NCBI RefSeq assembly: GCF_029892045.1
Contig: NZ_CP120367.1
Span: 1,302,001-1,366,000 of the forward strand
Length of the DNA stretch: 64,000 nt
Direction of reading: 5' to 3'
From: Sinorhizobium numidicum
GTDB lineage: Bacteria > Pseudomonadota > Alphaproteobacteria > Rhizobiales > Rhizobiaceae
Shown: piece by piece, positions 44,320-53,826 of the stretch
Layout of the letters: each line of letters starts with the position of its first letter
Position numbering within the stretch: the stretch's first letter is position 1
Made by a program: the position numbers and the translations under genes
The notes under the pieces: model-generated
What the model saw: the letters and a program-made list of their open reading frames with translations, nothing else
What the model was told of the DNA's origin: nothing
The model's database searches: none

Positions 44320-44550
44320 CCTGATCTGTTGAGCGCGGTACCGACGGTCCCTCCAAGCACCCTAAAGTAGACGCCCGGTTTTGTGGCCCGCGTCATCCGC
44401 GCCGCCGACAGGGATCCTCGGCATGCCTGGACCTGCGATGATCGACGTCAGGGCGTCAGTTCCAGGCCGAGCACGCAGAACCACTATTCCCGAGACGTTT
44501 CGCGCACTCGGTCCCTGGCAGCGTCGTGGGCTTCCAGTGAGTGGGGCATC

Positions 44551-45462
44551 TCACGTTTTTTGCAAGAGATCCTCCGCAGTTCCGATCGCTTCATCGACCG
44601 TTGCGCTTGCCTTCGTCGCGAGGTTATCGCGCATTTGATCCGATGCCTCACCCATTGCTTCGTCCTCGGTCTCGGTGTGGGGCAGCGCAGCCCCTATTGC
44701 CGCGCCGACGGCAAATGCAAGCGCACCGCCGACCAGAGGCTGGTCACGGAAATGTTTAAGAATGGTCGCATTCAGGCTCGCGCTCTGGTCTTGCAGCGTT
44801 TTGCCAGCGGCTTGTACGCTGTCGGCAAGCGACTTGCCGGTTTCCGCAATCGAGTGAGACATGCGGCTGGCCGTGTCACTCATCTGCCGCCAAGTTCTTG
44901 ACGCCCAGCCCGAGGCTTCGTCGAACAGCGCACCGGTCTCATCACGTATGTCTCCGATCTGCTTGCCCGCTGCGTCGGCAAAGCCGCGATAAACATTGCC
45001 ACTTGGGTCGACGAAGTGGCCCGCCCGGCGACCGGCGGCGTCCGTCAAGGCCCTGAAGCGACTACCGCCTTCATCCGTGAAGTGGCTATACCGTTCGCCG
45101 AAGCTCGCCTCTACCGGACCGATTCGCCTTATGGAACCCGTCACGGTTGCGAGCGGATAATCGTCCGGTTCATCATCCTGCCCCGTCGATCCCGGTGCGC
45201 GGGATCCCGGATTGGCCATCAACCAGGCGAGACTAACTCCCATTAAAGCAACAGGAATGGGGTTCGCCTTAAGTGCCGTGCCGAGGTTGCTCACATACTC
45301 GGCTCCGCCGCTCGTCTTGGCATATTCGAGCAGCTCGTCCATCAGTTGACCAGGCGACATCCGTTCCTGGATCACGTGGAGCTTTTCTTCTATCCGCTGG
45401 CGATCGGCTTCGATCTCTCGCTGCAGCTCGGCAGCCGAGTGCATCTCGGTGGAATCGTTCAT
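44551..45462 (-). CDS. DUF3618-containing protein
   Basis: 303 residues. The N-terminus AAELQREIEADRQRIEEKLHVIQERMSPGQLMDELLEYA is the DUF3618 pattern. A hydrophobic helix near residues 65-85 is followed by a long amphipathic part with repeated Ala/Ser/Asp turns, then a second hydrophobic, Gly/Ala-rich helix (PLVGGALAFAVGAAIGAALP). Probably an inner-membrane protein. Its start overlaps the DUF1469 gene stop by four bases; third gene of a stress-type operon found in rhizobia. Confidence 0.8.
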   Translation of the reverse strand: MNDSTEMHSAAELQREIEADRQRIEEKLHVIQERMSPGQLMDELLEYAKTSGGAEYVSNLGTALKANPIPVALMGVSLAWLMANPGSRAPGSTGQDDEPDDYPLATVTGSIRRIGPVEASFGERYSHFTDEGGSRFRALTDAAGRRAGHFVDPSGNVYRGFADAAGKQIGDIRDETGALFDEASGWASRTWRQMSDTASRMSHSIAETGKSLADSVQAAGKTLQDQSASLNATILKHFRDQPLVGGALAFAVGAAIGAALPHTETEDEAMGEASDQMRDNLATKASATVDEAIGTAEDLLQKT

Positions 45463-45878
45463 TGCACCCTCCTCTTCACCACGGTGACGTCGCGCTGGAG
45501 TGAAGCTGCCGTCCTGTCGAGCCTGAGACTGCTGCCACGCAAGGTCGAGAGGCCGCGCGAGACCATGATCCAGGAGAGGAGTGCCACCACGAGGCCTACG
45601 ATCGCCGCCGACAACGTTTCGGCATTCGCCACGGTCATACCCTGAGCCACGAGAAACGCGGCCAGTCCTTTGACGACAGCACCCAAGAGCAGGCCAATCG
45701 CAGCTATAGCGAAAACCAAGCCGATAAGAAGCGTCTCGAGACTCCCTATCGCGCGGTCCAGCTTTTCGGATGCCTCGGTCTTCGCCAGATCGATTTCCTT
45801 TCGGAAGAGCCCAGAAATATCCGCCACTAGACCGGTAACGAGTTCCGATAACGGGCGTTCGTCTCGATGATTAGCCAT
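45459..45878 (-). CDS. DUF1469 / Actinobacterial holin-X-like (YqjE-type) membrane protein
   Basis: 139 residues from MANHRDERPLSELVTGLVADI. An amphipathic N-terminus with SGLFRKEIDLAKTEASEKL is followed by two transmembrane helices (LLIGLVFAIAAIGLLLGAVVKGLAAFLVAQG, then AAIVGLVVALLSWIMVSRGL). The family is often labelled phage holin, but there is no phage context here. Coupled to both neighbours by short overlaps. Confidence 0.82.
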   Translation of the reverse strand: MANHRDERPLSELVTGLVADISGLFRKEIDLAKTEASEKLDRAIGSLETLLIGLVFAIAAIGLLLGAVVKGLAAFLVAQGMTVANAETLSAAIVGLVVALLSWIMVSRGLSTLRGSSLRLDRTAASLQRDVTVVKRRVQ

Positions 45879-46461
45879 TGTGACGATCCTCCTCAGAGTG
45901 TGACCCGCCTTCCCGTAGCCGGGCACTTCCTGATGGCGGGGAGTAGGCCTGGGAGATGCGCCGCCTGGTGTGGCGCTGAGCCGAGGCTGTCAGGAACCGA
46001 CTGGCAGCCAGTCCCGCAATCGCTGCGATGCCAAGGAAGGCGAGTGGCTGCCTTCTGCCGAAGTCCTCAGCCATTGCGGCAATCTCCCCGAGCTCGCGAT
46101 GCTCGACGTCCTGCGCAAAACGCTGAAGCGAATTGCCGATCTGCCTGGCGTAGCGGCCGAGGTCTTGTTGATCCGACTGTTCAAGCTCAGTGCCGACTTT
46201 CTCGATGGCCTTTGCGATGCCGCTGAGTTGGCGTGCTGCCAGGTTCTTCTCGTCCTTAGCGGCGCGTTTGACAGCCGTTTTGGCTTGCTCCGTCTGGTCA
46301 TCGGCTAAACGTCCGACCTCATCCAGGTCTTGGCGCACCGCTTGCTGCAAGGTACGATCTGCCGCGCCCTCGGTCCCCGCACCAAGCGGACTGTCACCAC
46401 TGTGCGGCGTCGTTGCAGGCAACCCAGATTGGTCGCCGGGGCCGGTTGTTTCATCGCTCAT
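45871..46461 (-). CDS. Nutrient-deprivation-type membrane-anchored protein
   Basis: 196 residues. Charged, helix-rich body with a single hydrophobic segment (PLAFLGIAAIAGLAASRFLTASA) followed by a basic tail. Proteins of this layout, beside DUF1469 and DUF3618 genes, are annotated in rhizobia as nutrient-deprivation-induced; the function is not known. First gene of the operon, 36 bases or so after the predicted start of transcription from the stress promoter at 46504-46528. The rest of 46462-46770 shows no gene. Confidence 0.7.
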   Translation of the reverse strand: MSDETTGPGDQSGLPATTPHSGDSPLGAGTEGAADRTLQQAVRQDLDEVGRLADDQTEQAKTAVKRAAKDEKNLAARQLSGIAKAIEKVGTELEQSDQQDLGRYARQIGNSLQRFAQDVEHRELGEIAAMAEDFGRRQPLAFLGIAAIAGLAASRFLTASAQRHTRRRISQAYSPPSGSARLREGGSHSEEDRHNG

Positions 46462-46503
46462 CGTGCTCCTCCCGTCATGGAATTCGGATTTTTATCCAAT
46501 CCG

Positions 46504-46528
46504 AACAAACCCCTTGACGCTTTGTTCC
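46504..46528 (-). promoter_or_regulatory. EcfG/RpoE2-type promoter for the DUF3618/DUF1469 operon
   Basis: Minus strand GGAAC (46528-46524), 17 bases, GTT (46506-46504). Spacing to the ATG at 46461 is typical. Confidence 0.62.
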
Positions 46529-46770
46529 CTTGGAAGAGAGGCTAGGAAAACGGGATGGCCGAAGGGCGCGATGCGAGATCTGGGCAGAGCTCGGCACAAG
46601 ATTGCAGCAGCCAGCTAAGGGAAAGCCGAGCAAAGCATCCGCACCCTTTTTTGTTGAGCTTCGATGCAACCAATCGAGCCGGCGGCAAGCAAAAGCCTGC
46701 TCATTGGACGGCCAACGAAACCGGAATCGAACCGTGAAGAATGAAAATAGGACGATAGCGTCGAAAGCTC

Positions 46771-47541
46771 TTAGCCGACGTTGCTCGCATATTGTACCCG
46801 ACGCTCGAGGAGCCTGGCTCGATAGCGTTGCTGGCTGGCCGCCAGATGGGCGCGCATCGCCTCGCGCGCGGCGTCGGGATCGCCGGCGAAGATGGCGTTC
46901 ATGATTGCCAGGTGCTCTTTCTGCAATTGGGCCTGGTAATCGTGCGAAAGCACCTCTTCGGTCGCAAACGGGGACGTAACGTCGCAGGGAATCGTCCGCG
47001 CGCCGAGCGCGTCCAGAACTTCCACATAGAAGGGATTGTTGGTCGCCTCGGCGATGGCGCGATGGAAAGCGAAATCCGCCGTGCCCGTCGGCTGGCCAAG
47101 TTTCAGCAGACGGTCGAATTCGAAGAATCTTTCCTGAATCTGCGCTTCCTGCGACGAATTGCGCCGAACCGCCGCAAGGGCAGCGCTTTCCATCTCCAGC
47201 GCGATGCGGACTTCAAGGACGTTCAGCGCATGCGAGATCTTGCTGGTAATCTCCGTGGTCTTGGGCACCGAGAATCCAGACTTGGCTGGCTGTCCAAGCA
47301 CAAAGATACCGGCTCCCTGGCGCGTCTCGACCAGCCCGTCGGCGACGAGAGCCGCGATGGCCTCGCGCACCACCGTTCGGCTAACCTGGTACGCTTCGGC
47401 GAGTTGGGTTTCCGTCGGCAGCTTCTGGCCGATTGCGATTTGCCCGGACAGAAAATCCTGCCGCAAGTTAGCAGCGATGCGCTCGGACAACTTCTGCCGC
47501 CGCGATGTTTTCAGCTCCGAGGGTCCAGGTATCGTGTTCAA
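46771..47541 (-). CDS. GntR/FadR-subfamily regulator of the uronate cluster
   Basis: 256 residues. N-terminal winged HTH (IGQKLPTETQLAEAYQVSRTVVREAIAALVADGLVETRQGAGIFVL) and a C-terminal FCD domain with the metal-site pattern FHRAIAEATNNPFYVEVLDAL. Same strand and order as the TRAP transporter genes, 87 bases after dctM. FadR-type regulators commonly repress uronate or sugar-acid operons until the acid binds, fitting the TRAP and kdu genes beside it. Confidence 0.86.
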   Translation of the reverse strand: MNTIPGPSELKTSRRQKLSERIAANLRQDFLSGQIAIGQKLPTETQLAEAYQVSRTVVREAIAALVADGLVETRQGAGIFVLGQPAKSGFSVPKTTEITSKISHALNVLEVRIALEMESAALAAVRRNSSQEAQIQERFFEFDRLLKLGQPTGTADFAFHRAIAEATNNPFYVEVLDALGARTIPCDVTSPFATEEVLSHDYQAQLQKEHLAIMNAIFAGDPDAAREAMRAHLAASQQRYRARLLERRVQYASNVG

Positions 47542-47628
47542 GTTATTCGGTCTTCGTTTCAGGAGCGTAGAGCTCCGAGGATATAGCCGGCGCGGGATCT
47601 GTTCAATGATGCCGCGCCGAGATCGATT

Positions 47629-48909
47629 TCATTTGAAGAGGCTGGGAAGCCAGAGCGAGGCCGCCGGAATGTAGGTGACCAGCAACAGCACGGCAATCGC
47701 GGCGGCATAGAAGGGCCAGATCGTGCGTATTGCCGCCCAGATCGGGATCTTGCCGACGGCGCAGCCCACGAAAAGAACCGCTCCGACCGGCGGCGTGCAC
47801 AGGCCGATGCCGAGGTTCAGGATCAGGATCACGCCGAAATGCACCGGGTCCATTCCGAAGGCCGTGACAACCGGCAGGAAGATCGGCGTGGTGATGATGA
47901 TGAGCGGCGACATGTCCATGAATGTGCCGAGGAAGAGAAGCAGAATGTTGATAAGTAGGAAGATAAGGATCGGCTGATCGGTCAACGACTGCATGAACGC
48001 AATCATCGCAGTCGGTACTTTGAGATAGGCGAGCAGCCAGCCAAACCCGGCAGCCGTGCCGATGATCATCAACACCATGGCGGTCGTGCGTACGGCGCCG
48101 AGGGTAGCGTCGACGAAGGCCTCCCAGCTGAGTGATCGATAGATGACAGCGGTGACCAACGCCGCGTACACAATGGCGATGCAGGAGCTCTCCGTCGCAG
48201 TGAACACGCCGGATCGTACTCCGCCGAAAATGATCCCGATCAGCACCAGGCCTGGGATCGCCGCTACCGCCATTGCACCGATCGCCGCAAAACCGGGGAA
48301 AACTCCTGTGGGATAGCCGCGCTTGCGGGCAACGACATAGGCCGCGATCATTAGGGCGACCGCGAGCATGAGTCCCGGGAGGACACCTGCCGTGAACAGG
48401 TCCGCGATGGAAATGCGGCCGCCGCCGGAAATCGAGTAGATGATCATGTTGTGCGACGGAGGGATGAGGAGCGCGATGATCGCGCCAACGGAGGTGACGT
48501 TGACGGCATAATCGGCGTCATAGCCGCGGGCTTTCATTTGCGGGATCATCAGTCCGCCGATGGCCGAAGCATCGGCAATCGCCGAACCGGAAATGCCGCC
48601 GAACATGGTAGAGGCGACGATATTCACCTGGCCGAGGCCTCCCCGCAGATGCCCGACGAGCGAACCGGCGAGAGCGACGAGACGGGCAGCGATGCCACCG
48701 CGCACCATGAGATCACCGGCGAAAATAAAAAACGGAATGGCCATGAGCGATGAGATGGTCACGCCGGCGGTCATGCGCTGGAAAACGACGACCGGCGGCA
48801 CGCCGAGGTAGAGCACCGTCGCAAATGTGGAAACGCCGATGCAAAAGGCGATCGGTGTACCGATGGCAAGGAGCAACGCAAAGGTCAGAAAGAGAACGAG
48901 CAGTTCCAC
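47629..48909 (-). CDS. TRAP transporter large permease (DctM type)
   Basis: 426 residues, about twelve hydrophobic segments, with the DctM-family stretches MTAGVTISSLMAIPFFIFAGDLM, GGISGSAIADASAIGGLMIPQM and LFLGTFMDMSPLIIITTPIFLPV. It uses the ion gradient to import the substrate handed over by the DctP protein. Its start is two bases after the DctQ stop. Confidence 0.93.
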   Translation of the reverse strand: MELLVLFLTFALLLAIGTPIAFCIGVSTFATVLYLGVPPVVVFQRMTAGVTISSLMAIPFFIFAGDLMVRGGIAARLVALAGSLVGHLRGGLGQVNIVASTMFGGISGSAIADASAIGGLMIPQMKARGYDADYAVNVTSVGAIIALLIPPSHNMIIYSISGGGRISIADLFTAGVLPGLMLAVALMIAAYVVARKRGYPTGVFPGFAAIGAMAVAAIPGLVLIGIIFGGVRSGVFTATESSCIAIVYAALVTAVIYRSLSWEAFVDATLGAVRTTAMVLMIIGTAAGFGWLLAYLKVPTAMIAFMQSLTDQPILIFLLINILLLFLGTFMDMSPLIIITTPIFLPVVTAFGMDPVHFGVILILNLGIGLCTPPVGAVLFVGCAVGKIPIWAAIRTIWPFYAAAIAVLLLVTYIPAASLWLPSLFK

Positions 48910-48911
48910 GG

Positions 48912-49415
48912 CTATGCCTCCGAGCCTTCAAGACCGCCGAAGCGCTGCAACAGGTGCTCGAGCGTGAACAGACAAATCAACACACCGCCGGTGGTCACCG
49001 GGAGGTAGCTCATTCCACCTGGGAGATCGAGCGCCGGAATCCGCGTATTCCAGGTTCCCGCGATCAGTTGGGAACCATAGAAGACCATACCGAAACCAAA
49101 ACCGAGGACCACTAGGTCGGAGATAGTGCGCATGATACGGCTTGCGCGGGGCCCTGCATTCGCCAGCAGGACATCGAAGCCCAAATGATACCGCTCGCGC
49201 ACGCCGACTGCCGCCCCGAGAAAAATGAACCACGTCATCAGCATGGTGGCCGCAGCGTCCGTCCAGCTCGGGCTGGAGTTCATGACGTAGCGCATGAAGA
49301 CCTGATAGGCGATCGCCGCCGACATCAGCACTAGGCCGAGACCGGCGAGCCAGAGTGCGACCGAGCTGACGAGACCGAGAACGCGGGTGGTTGGAGCAAG
49401 AACGATTGCCGTCAT
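48912..49415 (-). CDS. TRAP transporter small permease (DctQ type)
   Basis: 167 residues from MTAIVLAPTTRVLGLVSSV. Four transmembrane segments with the DctQ pattern (YQVFMRYVMNSSPSWTDAAATMLMTWFIFLGAAVGVRERYHLGFD). It pairs with DctM and is encoded immediately before it. Confidence 0.9.
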   Translation of the reverse strand: MTAIVLAPTTRVLGLVSSVALWLAGLGLVLMSAAIAYQVFMRYVMNSSPSWTDAAATMLMTWFIFLGAAVGVRERYHLGFDVLLANAGPRASRIMRTISDLVVLGFGFGMVFYGSQLIAGTWNTRIPALDLPGGMSYLPVTTGGVLICLFTLEHLLQRFGGLEGSEA

Positions 49416-49469
49416 GAAAATTCCTTCCAGAATTGACGGGCGGTGCGCGCACCGCCCCGCCCTGCTCAC

Positions 49470-50447
49470 TCACTTGACGGCGACAATCCGCTCATAGAGG
49501 GCCCTGATCTCCGCATCTGCAAGGTACTTGTCGTAGACCGGCTGCATGGCATCGACAAAGGGCTTCTTGTCGACCTCCACGACCTTGCTTCCCGCAGCCT
49601 CGACGGCAGCGCGCGCGGTCTTCTCAGCGGCCTCCCACAGTGCCCGCTGCTTGGCGACGCTTTCCTTCGCAGCCTGCCGGAAGATTTCCTGGTGTTCCGG
49701 GCTCAACTTGTCCCAGGTGGCCTTCGACATAGCGAGGATCTCGGGGACGATCAGATGCTGGTCGAGGCTATAGTACTTGGCGATTTCCGCATGTTTTGAA
49801 GATTCATAGCTCGGCCAGTTGTTTTCCGCCCCGTCGATGACGCCGGTTTGCATTGCGGAATAGACCTCCCCATAAGGCATGGGCGTTGCGTTGGCGCCCA
49901 GCGCATTGACCATATCGACGAAGATGTCCGACTGGATCACGCGCAGCTTCAGTCCCTTGAGGTCCGCAGGACTCTTCACCTCTCGCTTGGTGTTGTAAAA
50001 GGAGCGGGCGCCGGCATCGTAAAAAGCCAGCGCCACAAGATTGTGCTTTTCAAAAGCCTTAAGGATCTCATCGCCGATCTCTCCATCGAGCGCCTTGCGC
50101 ATGTGCTCGGTCGAGCGGAAGACATAAGGTAGCGACGGGACAATCGTTTCGGGAACGATGTTATTGAAAGGGCCCATCGACACGCGGATCATGTCGATCA
50201 CACCGAATTGCGCCTGCTCAATGACATCCTTTTCCTCACCGAGCTGGCCAGAGTGAAAGACATCGATGGAATAGGCGCCGTTTGTGCGCTCCTTTACCAA
50301 CGCGCTCATGTACTTGACCGCCTCGACGGTCGGATAACCGTCCGGATGGGTGTCGGACGACCGCAATACGGTTTCAGCCCTTGCTGTTGATAGCAGCGCT
50401 CCGACGGCCAGCGCCACAAGCGCAACTCGCTTCAAATTCTTCAACAT
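49470..50447 (-). CDS. TRAP transporter substrate-binding protein (DctP type)
   Basis: 325 residues with signal peptide [25 protein letters not shown]. DctP features: [59 protein letters not shown] (carboxylate-binding Arg) and [22 protein letters not shown]. Given the kdu genes alongside, the ligand is probably a (unsaturated) hexuronate. First gene of the minus-strand operon; divergent from kduI across a 333-base gap (50448-50780) in which no perfect operator was recognised. Confidence 0.9.
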   Translation of the reverse strand: MLKNLKRVALVALAVGALLSTARAETVLRSSDTHPDGYPTVEAVKYMSALVKERTNGAYSIDVFHSGQLGEEKDVIEQAQFGVIDMIRVSMGPFNNIVPETIVPSLPYVFRSTEHMRKALDGEIGDEILKAFEKHNLVALAFYDAGARSFYNTKREVKSPADLKGLKLRVIQSDIFVDMVNALGANATPMPYGEVYSAMQTGVIDGAENNWPSYESSKHAEIAKYYSLDQHLIVPEILAMSKATWDKLSPEHQEIFRQAAKESVAKQRALWEAAEKTARAAVEAAGSKVVEVDKKPFVDAMQPVYDKYLADAEIRALYERIVAVK

Positions 50448-50780
50448 TGAAATCCTCCCTAAAGTGCCCTCTTGACCTTCCCCCTCGGACGGCAACTCCT
50501 CCAGGAACCGTCCAGGGCGCCACACCGGCAAATACGGCGCGCCGAAGGCTTGAGCAGGTAAGGGCGCAATGGATTTCTTGTCAAGCAAATTTGTCTAAAT
50601 CTTATCTGCATGTCGTCGTACAACTTGTCAGTTGCGTCTCGGACGCTGATCAACCCCTCTCAAACGCTAATCCCCGATGCAGGCCGACTTGGAGCATTTC
50701 GAAAGATTTCATTTCGAGTTCGGCTTGCCCACCAGGTGAGGATATGTATGATGACTTTCAGACAAGTTTAGGGGAGACGG

Positions 50781-51623
50781 ATGACCCATACGGATTACAC
50801 GATACGCTTCGCAGTCGATCCGAAAAGCGCTGCGCGGTACGATACCGCGGAGCTGCGTGAGCAATTTTTGTTGCCGCAGCTATTTGTACCGCAGCGAATA
50901 AAGCTCCACTATACGCACTACGACCGCATGATCGTCGGGGGAGCGATGCCGATCTCCCGGCCTCTTCAGCTCGAAACAATCAAGCCCGCGGGTACGAATG
51001 ATCTGCTGGCGCGCCGGGAGTTGGTGGCGGTAAACATAGGTGGAGCCGGCTTCGTGACGGTCGACGGAGAGCGCATACGGGCAGAGCCGCGCGACATGGT
51101 CTATGCCGGTATGGGATCTTCGGTCGTGTTCGAGTCCGCCTCTCCCGAGACGCCGGCGAAATTCTATCTGCTCAGTGCGCCCGCACACGCCCGCCTGCCC
51201 GCCAGACATATCGGCGTCGACAAGGCCAAACGCATCGATCTCGGCTCACCGGCGACGAGCAACGAACGTACGATATTCCAGTTCATCCATCCGGAAGGTG
51301 CCAGCACATGCCAGCTCGTCGTAGGGATGACCACCCTCGCAGCGGGTTCGACCTGGAACACCATGCCGTGTCACATCCATGACAGGCGAATGGAGGCCTA
51401 TCTTTATTTCGATCTCGCCGAAAACGCGCGGGTGTTTCATTTGATGGGCGAACCCCAGGAGACGCGGCATCTGATCCTCAAGAATGAAGAGGCCATTGTT
51501 TCCCCCGGGTGGTCGATCCATTCGGGCGTAGGCACGTCCAGCTACAGCTTCATCTGGGCAATGGCCGGAGATAATGTCGACTACACCGACGTCGATCTGG
51601 TCGCGATCGAAGATTTGAGATGA
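50781..51623 (+). CDS. kduI: 5-dehydro-4-deoxy-D-glucuronate isomerase
   Basis: 280 residues after GGGGAG. It converts 5-keto-4-deoxyuronate (from unsaturated galacturonate) to 2,5-diketo-3-deoxygluconate. Zn ligands are visible in MPCHIHDRRMEAYLYFD (His-x-His-x4-Glu) and PGWSIHSGVGT (His). The length matches E. coli KduI. First gene of kduI - cupin - kduD. Confidence 0.93.
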   Translation: MTHTDYTIRFAVDPKSAARYDTAELREQFLLPQLFVPQRIKLHYTHYDRMIVGGAMPISRPLQLETIKPAGTNDLLARRELVAVNIGGAGFVTVDGERIRAEPRDMVYAGMGSSVVFESASPETPAKFYLLSAPAHARLPARHIGVDKAKRIDLGSPATSNERTIFQFIHPEGASTCQLVVGMTTLAAGSTWNTMPCHIHDRRMEAYLYFDLAENARVFHLMGEPQETRHLILKNEEAIVSPGWSIHSGVGTSSYSFIWAMAGDNVDYTDVDLVAIEDLR

Positions 51624-51633
51624 GGTGACGGAG

Positions 51634-51972
51634 ATGAGTTCGAACAGTCTGTTCGTATCGGCAACCGAGGCAGAATGGACCAGCCCCGAACCGGGCGTGA
51701 CCCGGCGGGTCATGACCTACCTGCCGGAAATGATGATGGTCGAGGTCGTCTTCGAAAAGGGCGCCGTCGGACAACTCCATTCGCACCCCCACGTCCAGTC
51801 CAGCTATGTGGCGGAGGGTCGTTTCGAAGTGACCATCGACGAGAAGACCCGGGTTCTCGAACGGGGAGACAGCTTCATTGTCCCGTCCAATCTGGTCCAT
51901 GGGGTCAAGGCTTTAGAAAGCGGGCGGCTGATTGATACCTTCACCCCCTACCGGGCCGAGTTTGTGAAATAG
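51634..51972 (+). CDS. kdgF: KdgF-like cupin (unsaturated uronate linearisation)
   Basis: 112 residues from MSSNSLFVSATEAEW; a GTG three codons earlier is an alternative. Single cupin domain with metal motif GQLHSHPHVQSSYVAEGRFEV and a later His in NLVHGVKAL. KdgF proteins open the ring of 4,5-unsaturated galacturonate to the keto form used by KduI. Name given from fold, size and position between kduI and kduD. Confidence 0.78.
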   Translation: MSSNSLFVSATEAEWTSPEPGVTRRVMTYLPEMMMVEVVFEKGAVGQLHSHPHVQSSYVAEGRFEVTIDEKTRVLERGDSFIVPSNLVHGVKALESGRLIDTFTPYRAEFVK

Positions 51973-51989
51973 CGTCAAGTGGGGACCTA

Positions 51990-52745
51990 ATGACCAATCT
52001 GTTCGATCTCAGTGGTCGCGTCGCGATCGTGACCGGCGCCAACACCGGCCTCGGCCAGGCAATAGCCGTCGCCCTGGCGGGAGCCGGGGCCTCGATCGTT
52101 GCAGTGGGTCGCTCTTCCATGGATGAGACGGAAGCTGCAGTGGTGAAGGCAGGCCCCCGGTTTCATGCGATCAGGGCCGACCTTAATACCCTCGATCCCA
52201 TCGCAAGTATCGTTTCTGAGACGGTCGGCGTTTTCGGAGGGCTTGATATCCTCGTTAACAATGCCGGCATCATCCGCCGCGCCGACGCGATCGACTTTAC
52301 CGAAGCCGACTGGGACGAGGTCATGGACGTGAATCTGAAGTCCGCCTTTTTTTTCGCGCAGGCGTCCGCGCGTCACATGCTTCGAAATGGTGGCGGCAAG
52401 ATCATCAACATCGCCTCCATGCTTTCGTTCCAGGGCGGCATTCGCATCGCCTCATATACCGCTTCGAAGAGCGGACTTGCCGGCCTGACGCGACTGCTCG
52501 CCTGCGAATGGGCGGCGCACGGCATCAACGTGAACGCGATAGCGCCCGGATATTTCGTCACGAACAATACGACTGCATTGCGAGAGGATCCGGAGCGAAA
52601 CGCCAACATACTTGGCCGTATTCCCGCGGGCCGCTGGGGCGAGCCATCGGATCTCGGCGGCGCAGCGATATTTCTTTCCTCAAAGGCGTCCGACTACGTT
52701 CACGGCACCATTCTGCCGGTCGACGGCGGGTGGCTCGCCCGCTGA
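51990..52745 (+). CDS. kduD: 2-dehydro-3-deoxy-D-gluconate 5-dehydrogenase
   Basis: 251-residue classical SDR. TGANTGLGQAIAVAL cofactor loop, NNAGIIRRADAIDF, Ser in IASMLSFQGG and YTASKSG catalytic Tyr/Lys. It reduces 2,5-diketo-3-deoxygluconate to 2-keto-3-deoxygluconate (KDG) after KduI. 17 bases after the cupin gene. No KDG kinase or aldolase is in the window, so KDG must be passed to enzymes encoded elsewhere. Confidence 0.92.
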   Translation: MTNLFDLSGRVAIVTGANTGLGQAIAVALAGAGASIVAVGRSSMDETEAAVVKAGPRFHAIRADLNTLDPIASIVSETVGVFGGLDILVNNAGIIRRADAIDFTEADWDEVMDVNLKSAFFFAQASARHMLRNGGGKIINIASMLSFQGGIRIASYTASKSGLAGLTRLLACEWAAHGINVNAIAPGYFVTNNTTALREDPERNANILGRIPAGRWGEPSDLGGAAIFLSSKASDYVHGTILPVDGGWLAR

Positions 52746-52822
52746 CCGATCGTCACCATGCCGCGTGATGCGGGCGGCGATGCGCCATTCGTGCAAGCCG
52801 CTGGTCCGTGGTGCAGCGTTCC

Positions 52823-53737
52823 TTACGAGAGCTGCAGGATTTCCGCGCCTTCGATCGCATAGCGTGCATGATGGAAGTCGACGATCGTCCGAAGACCCTC
52901 GTCGGACCATTTCAGCACTATGAAATAGGACGGCTTGTCAGGCGCATCGCCGTCCAGATAGACCACCGCCGCCGGGTGTCCATCGACTAGCGCCGGAGAC
53001 AATCGCCAGCCGACCATTCTCTCGTAGTTGGTGAAGTACCGCCCGGTCTCAGGCCGATCCTTCAGCGCCACATTGGCGACGACCTCGACGCGCACTTCGG
53101 TTGCGAGCATGCTGCGGATCGCGTCGAAGTCGCGGGCGTTGAAGCGTTCCACATAGGTCAACAGACGAGCGTTTTCGATGGGCGACAAACGCGGTATCGG
53201 TCGGTCATCGTGCTCGAGCGACAGTCGTTTCAGGTGCGCGCGCCCGCGGTGGACGTTAGCCTTTACCGCAGGAATGCTGATTTGGAGAATTTCGCCGATC
53301 TCCTTCAGGGAATGACCAAGAACATCCATCAGGATCACGCAGCTTCTCTGTCGCACGGGCAGCCGCGCGAATGTCCTCAGACTGGCGGACGCAACCTCAT
53401 GCCTGTCGCCGATCAGGTCAGGATCGGGTATGGCATCCACGCTGTCTTCCATTTGAATCTCCGCAGCGCGTGCCCGAGCGCGCAACACATCAAGCGCTCT
53501 GTTATGGGCGATGCGCAGGAGCCAGGCTGCAGGATTGGCGATGTGCCCGGTGCGCGGCAGCGCTTGAATCGCTTTCAACAGCGCGTCCTGTACGACGTCC
53601 TCGCCGTCAATAACGGACCCTACCATCCGGGCGCAGTAGCGGTGCAGTCGCGGCCGCATGGTCGAGAACAACCGCTGAATGTCGAGGGGCAGCGATTCAG
53701 TGCCAGCGCTCGTCGAAGGGTCTCCGCTATCATGCAT
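52823..53737 (-). CDS. ECF sigma factor with SnoaL-like C-terminal domain
   Basis: 304 residues. Sigma-2 region RPRLHRYCARMVGSVIDGEDVVQDALLKAIQAL; sigma-4 region LPVRQRSCVILMDVLGHSLKEIGEILQISIPAVKANVHRGR. The last ~120 residues form an NTF2/SnoaL-like domain, as in ECF groups that lack a separate anti-sigma factor and control themselves with this tail. The DGGG motif typical of ECF41 was not seen, so the group is uncertain. Divergent from a small gene at 53903, with matching promoters in front of both. Confidence 0.87.
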   Translation of the reverse strand: MHDSGDPSTSAGTESLPLDIQRLFSTMRPRLHRYCARMVGSVIDGEDVVQDALLKAIQALPRTGHIANPAAWLLRIAHNRALDVLRARARAAEIQMEDSVDAIPDPDLIGDRHEVASASLRTFARLPVRQRSCVILMDVLGHSLKEIGEILQISIPAVKANVHRGRAHLKRLSLEHDDRPIPRLSPIENARLLTYVERFNARDFDAIRSMLATEVRVEVVANVALKDRPETGRYFTNYERMVGWRLSPALVDGHPAAVVYLDGDAPDKPSYFIVLKWSDEGLRTIVDFHHARYAIEGAEILQLS

Positions 53738-53779
53738 GCCGATCTACTCCAGTTCCGCAACGCAAATACCCAACATCAT

Positions 53780-53807
53780 GACGTCCGGGTGAGCAAAAAG
53801 GATTCAA
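53780..53807 (-). promoter_or_regulatory. Predicted self-recognised promoter of the ECF sigma gene
   Basis: Minus strand TTGAATCC (53807-53800), 16 bases, CGTC (53783-53780). This is the same layout as the divergent site at 53827-53854. The leader to the sigma start at 53737 is about 35 bases. Confidence 0.55.
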
Positions 53808-53826
53808 GCCTCGGCAAAGAATTTCT

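Noticed and set aside
45459..45878. Holin-like protein as evidence of a prophage
   Set aside because: The DUF1469/holin-X label is structural only; no other phage gene is near and the operon context is a stress set.
50448..50780. GntR operator in the DctP-kduI gap
   Set aside because: Several GTC/GAC-containing words occur but none forms a convincing palindrome by eye.
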